The notes beneath the pieces are model-generated. The model was not told the origin of the DNA. It searched no databases and was given only the letters and a program-made list of their open reading frames with translations. From an uncultured Mycoplasmataceae bacterium (GTDB lineage Bacteria > Bacillota_I > Bacilli_A > Mycoplasmatales > Mycoplasmoidaceae): DNA of 5,509 nucleotides. The stretch spans positions 1 through 5,509 of the forward strand of contig CASEQO010000098.1 of assembly GCA_949290035.1 (NCBI GenBank), in the 5' to 3' direction. Below, one piece after another: positions 1-5,509 of the stretch. Position 1 is the stretch's first letter; every line of letters begins with the position of its first letter. The position numbers and the translations under genes are program-made.

Positions 1-909
1 CATAATACAGATAAATCAAGAAAAACTAATCTTGTTGATTATGGATTTAGATTACCTTCTGCATTAGATAATAGACCATTAAAATTTGATGAATTTTATT
101 CTAAATTAGATAAAGTAATTTATGTGTCTGCAACACCAAATGAATGAGAAATAGAAGACTCAAATAATGTTATAGTTGAACAAATAGTTAGACCAACAGG
201 GTTGTTAGATCCAATTGTAGAAGTAAAACCAACTAAAAATCAAATTATAGAAATACTAAATATTATTAAAGAAAATAATAAGAAAAAACAAAGAACACTA
301 GTAACAGTTCTAACAATTAGAATGGCTGAAGAACTATCTAATTATTTAATTGAAAATGGTATAAAAGCATATTATTTACATAATGAAATTAAAACAATAG
401 AAAGAACTATTATTTTAAATAAATTAAGAAAAGGTATATATGATGTAGTGATAGGAATAAATCTTTTAAGAGAAGGTTTAGATTTACCAGAAGTATCCAC
501 AGTTTTAATTCTTGATGCAGATAAAGAAGGTTTTTTAAGAAATGATAAATCTTTAATTCAAACTATAGGTAGAGCATCAAGAAATGAAAATGGAAAAGTT
601 ATAATGTTTGCTGATGAAATAACTAAATCAATGGAATTAGCAATCAATGAAACTAAAAGAAGAAGAAAAATACAAGAACAATATAATAAAAAACATAATA
701 TAACTCCTAAAACTATTATTAAAAAAATTCATGAAGATTTATCAATTGCAGACGCAAATATTAAAAAAGAAAATTTTAAAGAAAAATATAATGATAAATT
801 ATCACCACAAACACTAGCAAAAATAAGAAAAGAAATGGAAGAAGCTGCTAAAAATCAAGAATATGAAAGAGCGGCGTTTCTAAGAGATATATTAATTGAA
901 AATTCATAA
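1..909 (+). CDS. uvrB: UvrABC excinuclease subunit B, C-terminal part (5' end outside window)
   Basis: UvrB is the DNA-damage-verifying helicase-like subunit of nucleotide excision repair. It is loaded by UvrA and recruits UvrC for incision. The 302 residues present are the C-terminal part of a protein usually about 660 aa long, so the ATP-binding half lies off the window. Visible motifs are YVSATP (residues 41-46), RPTGLLDP (64-71), a TLVTVLT...MAEEL block (99-112), [14 protein letters not shown] (152-165) and QTIGRASRN (187-195, helicase motif VI with the arginine finger). A C-terminal UVR domain (about 266-302, with [16 protein letters not shown]) binds UvrC or UvrA. The frame is open from base 1 only if TGA at 145-147 is Trp, so the TTG at 202 is not a start. 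A terminator follows, making uvrB the last gene of its transcript. Family assignment is very secure. Confidence 0.97.
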
Positions 910-939
910 TTATAAAATACTAATTTAAATATAAAATAG

Positions 940-990
940 ACGAAGACATGAAAATAGGACAACTCCATTTTCAAATGTCTTCGTTTTCTT
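940..990 (+). terminator. Rho-independent terminator of uvrB
   Basis: The stem is built in three blocks: 941-949 pairs with 975-983 (9 bp), 950-955 with 967-972 (6 bp) and 957-959 with 964-966 (3 bp). It has a CAAC tetraloop at 960-963, a 2-nt bulge at 973-974 and a 1-nt bulge at 956. The run TTTTCTT follows directly (984-990). The stem is unusually long and GC-richer than its surroundings. It lies 31 nt after the uvrB stop. Its T-tract overlaps the start of the first 42-bp repeat. Confidence 0.85.
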
Positions 991-1026
991 ATATAAATAA
1001 GTACAAAAAAGTACGCAATATATATA
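985..1026 (+). repeat. 42-bp direct repeat, copy 1 (upstream of the 179-aa membrane protein gene)
   Basis: Bases 985-1026 match 1665-1706 at 41 of 42 positions; the only difference is C at 1014 versus T at 1694. The core is AAGTACAAAAAAGTA followed by YGCAATATATATA. It sits 43 nt before the start codon at 1070. If one TA unit is removed from copy 1, similarity continues a few bases further. Identity this long in non-coding AT-rich DNA is unlikely to be chance. It indicates a duplicated and probably functional promoter region. Confidence 0.9.
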
Positions 1027-1030
1027 TAAA
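1000..1030 (+). promoter_or_regulatory. Predicted sigma-70-type promoter inside repeat copy 1
   Basis: By analogy with copy 2, the -35-like element is AGTACA at 1000-1005. The -10 is either TATATA at 1023-1028 (17-bp spacer) or TATAAA at 1025-1030 (19-bp spacer). The -35 is poor (3 of 6 consensus matches), as is common in mollicutes. The -10 lies in an alternating AT run, so its exact position is uncertain. This copy has one more TA unit than copy 2, which shifts the best -10 by 2 bp. Confidence 0.6.
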
Positions 1031-1061
1031 TTTCCTTATAAATAAAATTGAAAGGGAAATT
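1029..1061 (+). promoter_or_regulatory. Leader hairpin overlapping a distant Shine-Dalgarno site
   Basis: The only Shine-Dalgarno-like sequence before the ATG at 1070 is AAAGGGA (1051-1057), about 12 nt upstream, which is longer than optimal. AATTTCC (1029-1035) is complementary to GGAAATT (1055-1061) and would partly occlude that site. The pairing could extend outwards with a one-base bulge through TATA/TATA tracts. The stem is AT-rich with a 19-nt loop, so it may be marginal or accidental. Confidence 0.3.
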
Positions 1062-1069
1062 ATATAAGT

Positions 1070-1609
1070 ATGGGAATTAAAAAAATTCTAGGAATTACTT
1101 TAGCTACAATAGGTGTAGCAGGTACAATTGCAGGTACAGTTTTATTACCTGTTGGATGTTTAAAAGAATATAAGTCAGAAATAAAAGCTAACGATTGTTC
1201 TGGAATGGTACAAAAAGTATATTTTGGATCAGGCATATCAAATTATAGAGATATTAGAATTAAAATCATAGGACCAAATATTGATGATGAAACAAATAAT
1301 TTTGTAAGTGAAACAAATAAAGAATGAAAAGAATTAAATAGTGAATTTAGAAAAAACGTTAAATATTCAGATTTTGTTAAAAAAGCTAAAAATGCTTTAG
1401 ATGATCCAAACATCATAATAAATGATATGGGTGGAGCATCACTAGAAAGTATATGAAGTATTAATAATTTAAAAGAATATTGTAAAAGTATCATTTCAGC
1501 CAATTCAACTATGATTGCTGTTTTATTACCAGTGTTTGCAGTAATTATGATTCTTGGTATTGTACTTGTAGTTTTAGGTAAAAACAAAAAAACTAAAGTA
1601 GCTGAATAA
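1070..1609 (+). CDS. Hypothetical membrane protein, 179 aa, one TM segment at each end
   Basis: I do not recognise the family. The protein starts with a short basic N-terminus (MGIKK) and a Gly/Ala/Thr-rich hydrophobic segment (about 6-31). A polar, charged region of about 115 residues follows (32-145), then a strongly hydrophobic segment (about 148-169) and a basic tail (KNKKTKVAE). Positive charges next to both membrane segments suggest both ends are cytoplasmic and the middle is exposed outside the cell. Cysteines lie at 30, 43 and near 140. Cys30 follows PVG, a poor lipobox, so a lipoprotein is possible but not favoured. TGA codons at 1325-1327 and 1454-1456 are read as Trp. The TAA stop lies just before a terminator, and the gene has its own promoter repeat, so it is monocistronic. 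It is a surface or envelope protein by inference only. Confidence 0.85.
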
Positions 1610-1611
1610 TT

Positions 1612-1653
1612 AAATTAGAAATAGATTTAAATATATCTATTTCTAATTTTTAT
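1612..1653 (+). terminator. Rho-independent terminator of the 179-aa protein gene
   Basis: A perfect 12-bp stem (1615-1626 with 1635-1646) encloses an 8-nt loop and is followed by five T residues (1647-1651). A residues at 1612-1614 can pair with the first T residues and extend the stem. It starts 3 nt after the stop codon. Confidence 0.85.
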
Positions 1654-1664
1654 TAAGTTATTAA

Positions 1665-1706
1665 TTTCTTATATAAATAAGTACAAAAAAGTATGCAATA
1701 TATATA
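1665..1706 (+). repeat. 42-bp direct repeat, copy 2 (upstream of the 75-aa membrane protein gene)
   Basis: This is the second copy of the 985-1026 element, with one mismatch (T at 1694 versus C at 1014), exactly 680 bp downstream. It lies 42 nt before the start codon at 1749, nearly the same distance as copy 1 from its gene. The sequence between each repeat and its start codon is not conserved, so the conserved block is the promoter rather than the leader or ribosome binding site. Confidence 0.9.
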
Positions 1707-1708
1707 AT
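1680..1708 (+). promoter_or_regulatory. Predicted sigma-70-type promoter inside repeat copy 2
   Basis: A consensus -10 (TATAAT, 1703-1708) sits 17 bp downstream of a weak -35-like AGTACA (1680-1685). An A6 run lies between them (1685-1690). The spacing is canonical and the -10 perfect, so this is the better anchored of the two repeat promoters. Transcription would start near 1715. Confidence 0.7.
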
Positions 1709-1736
1709 TGTTATTGTTGTAAATTTATATATTTAG

Positions 1737-1744
1737 AAAGGAGG
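1737..1744 (+). promoter_or_regulatory. Strong Shine-Dalgarno site for the 75-aa protein
   Basis: AAAGGAGG, a near-perfect complement to the 16S rRNA 3' end, ends 4 nt before the ATG at 1749. This fixes the start and argues that this small gene is really translated, and probably more strongly than the neighbouring 179-aa gene. Confidence 0.85.
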
Positions 1745-1748
1745 AAAT

Positions 1749-1976
1749 ATGAAGGGTTCATTTATAGCTAGTAATTTTCCTGTTATTTCATTACTTACAT
1801 TATTCATTTATCCATTTATTATGGGTATTGTATTATGTGCTAATAATAAGAAATTTGAAAATTCAGGATTAGCAATTTGTTGTGGAATATTTAGTATTTT
1901 ATGTTTATTCTGTATAATAACTTTTATTATGGGATTTTTCTTAAAATATAAAACATCTACAAATAGTGCTGAATAA
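1749..1976 (+). CDS. Hypothetical small membrane protein, 75 aa, two TM segments, cysteine-rich
   Basis: I do not recognise the family. The product is mostly hydrophobic: a first membrane segment at about 11-31, a short polar loop with Lys34-Lys35, a second long segment at about 40-65, then a polar tail (KYKTSTNSAE). Five cysteines lie at 30, 44, 45, 52 and 55, within or beside the membrane segments, which is many for so small a protein. The gene has its own promoter repeat, a strong Shine-Dalgarno site and its own terminator. That makes it a credible gene despite its size. It shares its promoter element with the 179-aa gene upstream, so the two may be co-regulated. It could be a holin-like, immunity-like or transporter-accessory protein, but the sequence does not decide this. 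Confidence 0.82.
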   Translation: MKGSFIASNFPVISLLTLFIYPFIMGIVLCANNKKFENSGLAICCGIFSILCLFCIITFIMGFFLKYKTSTNSAE

Positions 1977-1983
1977 TTTAGAT

Positions 1984-2020
1984 AAAAAAATATTACTTTT
2001 TTTTAAGTAATATTTTTTTT
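1984..2020. terminator. Bidirectional rho-independent terminator between converging genes
   Basis: A perfect 15-bp stem (1984-1998 with 2005-2019) encloses a 6-nt T loop, with A7 at the left foot and a T run at the right foot. Read on the + strand it ends the 75-aa gene, whose stop is at 1974-1976. Read on the - strand it ends in a U run and terminates the peptidase-tex-kinase operon. The kinase stop codon (1993-1995) and its last codons lie inside the stem-loop. Confidence 0.88.
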
Positions 2021-2772
2021 GCAAAATAATTAGTAATAGATCAATACCTTTTTTTTAATAAATGAAATTTTAATGATTTTTTATTAGTTTGTTCAATTCA
2101 TTTAAAACAAAAATAAGCTACAAAAAATAGATGATTAATATTTATATTTTTATAATATTTATTTGCTATAGTTAATAATTTACTATTTCTAATTTTTGAA
2201 TGAACTAATAGATACACAAAATCAAACCAATAGTAATTTAATGATACTCATTCAAAATCTATTAGATGTATATTATTATTTGTGTCTATAATAATATTTT
2301 TATTATTTACATCATTATGAGATATAACTAATTCATCATTCAAAAAATAATTATTTATTTTTTTATATAAATCATCATATTTAAATTTATTATCAATGAC
2401 TTCTAAAAAATTTATTTTAAAAACATTCTTTTTATCTATATTTAATTTATGAAATTTTATTATTTCTTGATTTATTAAATCTAGATTTTTTATAATATCT
2501 TTATTTTTTAATGTTTTTCCTTTTATTCATTTTTTTATAAATAAATTATCATCATAATATATATAGTTATCATTAAAAATGCTTTGCTCAAGTTTTCTAT
2601 TAATATTTTTATAATTTGATGAAAATCTCAATTGATATCAATCAATATTAGTTTTTATTAAGTAACTAATATTAGTTAGTCCGTTATGAATTTTTTTTAC
2701 TGATTTTATTTTTATATTTTGATTTGTAGAAATATGTTTTAAAAATATATTTTTAACTTCTTTTTTATTCAT
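1993..2772 (-). CDS. LicA-like choline/ethanolamine kinase family protein (APH fold), 259 aa
   Basis: This belongs to the aminoglycoside-phosphotransferase/choline-kinase fold. The sequence shows NGLTNISYLI (30-39, resembling the LicA GGLTN..Y signature), YQLRF (46-50, nucleotide-binding strand), the catalytic loop HNDVNNKNII (His152, Asp154, Asn159) and the metal-binding IDFEW (Asp172). All key residues appear intact, so it is probably an active kinase. Choline as substrate is inferred from these motifs; ethanolamine or another small alcohol is possible. In a wall-less bacterium the product could feed phosphocholine into membrane lipids or glycolipids. The sequence runs only with TGA as Trp (residues 45, 82, 175, 225, 244); residue 182 is the only TGG in the window. 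The ATG lies inside the end of tex (8-nt overlap) with only a weak Shine-Dalgarno sequence, suggesting coupled translation. Confidence 0.88.
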
Positions 2773-4912
2773 ATAATGATAATTCCACTTTTCTAGTTTT
2801 CTCATCTAAATTCTTTATATAAACATTTATTATTTGTCCAATATTTAACAGGTCAAAAGGATTTACATCTTTTGTATCTTTTTTTATACTTGATATATGT
2901 AATAACCCATCTTCTTTTATTCCAATATCTATAAAAGCTCCAAAATCAACTATATTTCTTATAGTGCCAGGTAAGTGCATTCCTATTTTTAAATTTTCAA
3001 AAGAAAGCACATCATTTCTTAATAAAGGTGCATCAAATTGATCTCTATAATCTCTTCTTTGTTGTTTTATACTATCTATAATTTGAGATACTCTTAATAT
3101 ATTGATGTTAAGTTCTTTAGATATTTCTTCAATATCTTTTTGATTTATGTTAAGATTTTCATTATTTTTATTTAGATCTATTTTGTATTTATCTATAATT
3201 TTAGATGCATGATTATAATCGTCAGGATGAATAGATGTTTCATCTAAAATATTTGATCCGTTTTTTATTCTTATAAATCCCGCAGCTTGTTCAAAAACTT
3301 TATCACTTATTTTAGAAATATTTTTTAATTCTTCTCTAGAATTAATTTTTCCATTTTTCTTTCTATATTCAATTATAGATTTACTAATAGATTTATTTAA
3401 TCCTGAAATATGTGTTAATAATTCTTCTGAACTAGTGTTAATATCTACACCTATTCTATTTATTATTTTTTCAATAGTAAATGATAGATTTTGTTCTAAT
3501 TCTTTTTGAGGTAAATCATGTTGATATTGTCCAACACCAATTGATTTAGGATCTATTTTTATTAATTCAGTTAGTGGATCTATAACTCTTCTAGCAATTG
3601 AAATAGCAGATCTTTTTTCTACAGATAATTCAGGAAATTCTTTAATTGCTTTTTCACTTGCAGAATATACAGATGCTCCTGCTTCACTTACAATTACATG
3701 AGGAATATTTATTTTATTTTTTATTAAAAAATTATTAATAAATAATTCTGTTTCTCTACTAGCAGTCCCATTACCGATTGCTATTATATCAATTTCATTA
3801 TTATTAAAAATATTTAATAATATACTTTCTGATTCTTTTACTTTATTATGTGGTTCATTTGGATAAATTGTTTCTATTAGTAACATATCATTATTTTTAT
3901 TTACTAGTGCTAGTTTGCATCCTGTTCTAAAAGCAGGATCTATCCCTAAAACATTTTTTTCTTTTAAAGGTGGAATAGTTAATATATTTTCAAGATTTCT
4001 AGAAAATATATTTATACTTTTTTCTTGTGCTTTTTCGTATATATCGCTTCAAACTTCATTTTCAACAGATGGAATTAATAATCTTGAAAATCCATCATTA
4101 ATTGCTTCTACTATTAATGTAGCTGCTTCTGATTTATAATTTTTAGTATAAGTTCATATTGCTTGTTTAGTTGCAAACGTTTTATCAAATTCATATTTTA
4201 CATTTATAACTTTTTCTTTTTCAGCTCTACCAATAGCCATAATTTTATGAGCTTGTAGTTTGTTTATTTTAAATCTAGAATCATAATATAATTTATAAGT
4301 TAATTCTTTATCGTTTTCTTCATTTTTTAACTTTGTAATTAAATATCCATAATCATATATTGATGATTTTAATATTTTTCTAATATCATTATTGTCTGAA
4401 ATGATTTCAGCAATTATATCTTTTGCTCCATTAATTGCATCATCATAATTAACTTTCTCATTGATATATTTTTCTACTTCTTGTTTTATTTCTCCTCTTG
4501 GAAGAGTTAATAAATAATCAGCTAGTGGTTGTAATCCTAAATTAATAGCATTTGCAGCTCTAGTTTTTTTCTTTTCTACATATGGTTTATATATATTTTC
4601 AAGTTCTGAAAGCTTTTCACATTTATTTATTTCATCTATAACTTCTTGCGTAAGTTTTCCTTTTTTTTCAATTGCATTAATTATTTTTTCTTTTCTTTCT
4701 TCTAATGAAACTTTATAATCATATTCTTTTTTAATAGCAAATATTTTTTCTTCGTCTAAATTATTAGTCATTTCTTTTCTATATCTTGCAATAAAAGGTA
4801 TAGTATTACCTTCATGTATTAATTTAATAGTATTTAATACAGAATTGTAGGGAAGATTATTATTTGTACATATTTTTTTTATTAATTCTTCATTGATAAT
4901 AATTTCACTCAT
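2765..4912 (-). CDS. tex: Tex family RNA-binding transcription accessory protein, 715 aa
   Basis: Tex is a widely conserved cytoplasmic nucleic-acid-binding protein linked to transcription. The length matches the family (about 720-780 aa). The order of domains is typical: a helical Tex N-terminal region (about 1-190, with IPFIARYRKEMT and LENIYKPY), then a YqgF/RNase H-like domain beginning at VLGIDPAFRTG (321-331, Asp325). Next come the conserved blocks IGNGTASRETE (379-389), VSEAGASVYSAS (408-419) and IGVGQYQHDL (458-467). A helix-hairpin-helix region (about 499-547) and a C-terminal S1 RNA-binding domain (about 641-712, with DFGAFIDIGIKEDGLLHIS) complete it. The common DPG after the first strand is DPA here. 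Two TGA codons (Trp253, Trp288) would split it under the standard code. Start is supported by AAGGAG 7 nt upstream. It is the middle gene of a compact operon. Confidence 0.96.
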
Positions 4913-4913
4913 T

Positions 4914-5509
4914 TTAAATCTCCTTTAATATTTTTCTAGCTAACTTATAATTGGGATAAAGTTTTTCTACTAAATTTCAAAATTCATTTGAATGATTTTT
5001 GTATATTGTATGACATAACTCATGGATTAGAACATAATCAATTATTGGATAGTCATTAATAATTAACTTTGAAGATATTAGTATGTTATTGTAAGAATCA
5101 CAATGTCCTCATTTTGATTCAGTTCATTTTATTTTTAATTCATTGTATTTTAAATTTGTAAGACTTGAAAGTTCTTTAAGTCTTTTAGGTATATAATTTA
5201 AAGCATTTTCTTTGTAAAATTTTTTAATTATTTTTTCTACATCATCTTTTGATTTTAGATATAAATATAATTTATCATTTATAAATTTATATTTATTATT
5301 TCCAGAAGATATAATAATCTCAAAATTTATTTCTTTACCAAAAAATCATATTTTTTGTTTTTCTAAATTAAATTTAGTTGAATTATCTTTTTTTTCTTTC
5401 ATGGATAATATTTTTTCAATATTATTCATAAAGAAATTATGAATTTCTAATTTAGGTATATTTTTGCTACATGAGACTTTTATTTTATTATTTTTGTCTA
5501 TTTTTAATA
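4914..5509 (-). CDS. YgjP/DUF45-type (M48-like) zinc metallopeptidase, partial (5' end outside window)
   Basis: The visible 197 residues are the C-terminal part, reaching the TAA stop at 4914-4916. They carry the DUF45/YgjP signature: a block IKWTESKWGHCDSYNNILIS (aligning with the family's R-x-RWGSCS-x-GNI-x-LN), then the zinc-binding HELCH (162-166, an HExxH motif with Glu163 catalytic) and a downstream His172 within NHSNEFW as third ligand. This predicts a cytoplasmic zinc protease of the WLM/SprT-like group. The family is widespread, but its substrates are largely unknown. Four TGA codons are read as Trp, including those in the conserved KWGHC and EFW motifs, which strongly supports code 4. 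The N-terminal residues seen are lysine- and asparagine-rich and poorly conserved. It is first of the visible operon, with its stop 1 nt from the tex start. Confidence 0.9.
4920..4925 (-). promoter_or_regulatory. Shine-Dalgarno site of tex, inside the peptidase gene
   Basis: AAGGAG on the minus strand lies 7 nt before the tex ATG and overlaps the last codons (Lys-Glu-Ile) of the metallopeptidase gene. It fixes the tex start and shows the two genes share one transcript. Confidence 0.88.

Noticed and set aside
1005..1010. A6 tract between -35 and -10 as a phase-variation switch
   Set aside because: It is six bases in both copies, too short for frequent slippage and no different between copies; the TA repeat is the only part that varies in length.
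1001..1014. GTAC-A6-GTAC arrangement as a possible dyad operator in the promoter repeat
   Set aside because: In copy 2 the second half is GTAT (1691-1694), so the symmetry is not conserved; an A6 spacer between two 4-base sites is also weak evidence.
1085..1160. Lipoprotein signal peptide ending at Cys30 of the 179-aa protein
   Set aside because: The residues before the cysteine are L-P-V-G, with proline at the -3 position where a lipobox has Leu/Val/Ile. A plain membrane anchor fits better.
1243..1587. Open frame of 114 codons on the minus strand
   Set aside because: It is antisense to the 179-aa gene, which has its own promoter, code-4 frame and terminator. The antisense frame has no ribosome site or promoter and its composition mirrors the real gene.
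3915..4139. Open frame of 74 codons on the plus strand
   Set aside because: It lies wholly antisense to the conserved YqgF-domain region of tex and is only a shadow of it.
2765..4912. Tex split into two pseudogene fragments by in-frame TGA codons
   Set aside because: Frame is kept without indels, both TGAs fall where Trp is tolerated, and TGA as Trp is consistent across the other genes. The gene is intact under code 4.

Overview
The window is AT-rich DNA from a bacterium that reads TGA as tryptophan (genetic code 4). Tryptophan is encoded by TGA at about 14 in-frame positions in five of the six genes, and conserved families (UvrB, Tex, YgjP-type peptidase) stay collinear only if those TGAs are read through. 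TGG appears once. With the low GC and Gram-positive-style Shine-Dalgarno sites, this points to a mollicute (Mycoplasma/Spiroplasma/Entomoplasma relatives). I cannot name the genus.

Left part, + strand (1-1976): the 3' end of uvrB (cut by the window start) is closed by a long structured terminator hairpin. Two small single-gene units follow. Each has a near-identical 42-bp promoter element (985-1026 and 1665-1706, one mismatch, exactly 680 bp apart), then a gene for an unrecognised membrane protein (179 aa with one TM segment at each end; 75 aa with two TM segments), then its own rho-independent terminator. This paired module is the most novel part of the window.

Right part, - strand (5509 to 1993): a tightly packed three-gene operon reads leftwards. 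It holds a YgjP/DUF45-type zinc metallopeptidase (5' end cut by the window), tex (complete, 715 aa) and a LicA-like choline/ethanolamine kinase-family protein (259 aa). The first junction has a 1-nt gap with the tex ribosome binding site inside the peptidase gene. The second is an 8-nt overlap, so translation of the kinase is probably coupled to tex.

The two halves converge at about 1985. A 15-bp hairpin with A/T tracts on both sides serves as a bidirectional terminator, and it contains the last codons and stop codon of the kinase gene. I saw no tRNA, rRNA, CRISPR, insertion sequence or origin. There is no gene-free stretch longer than about 160 bases.
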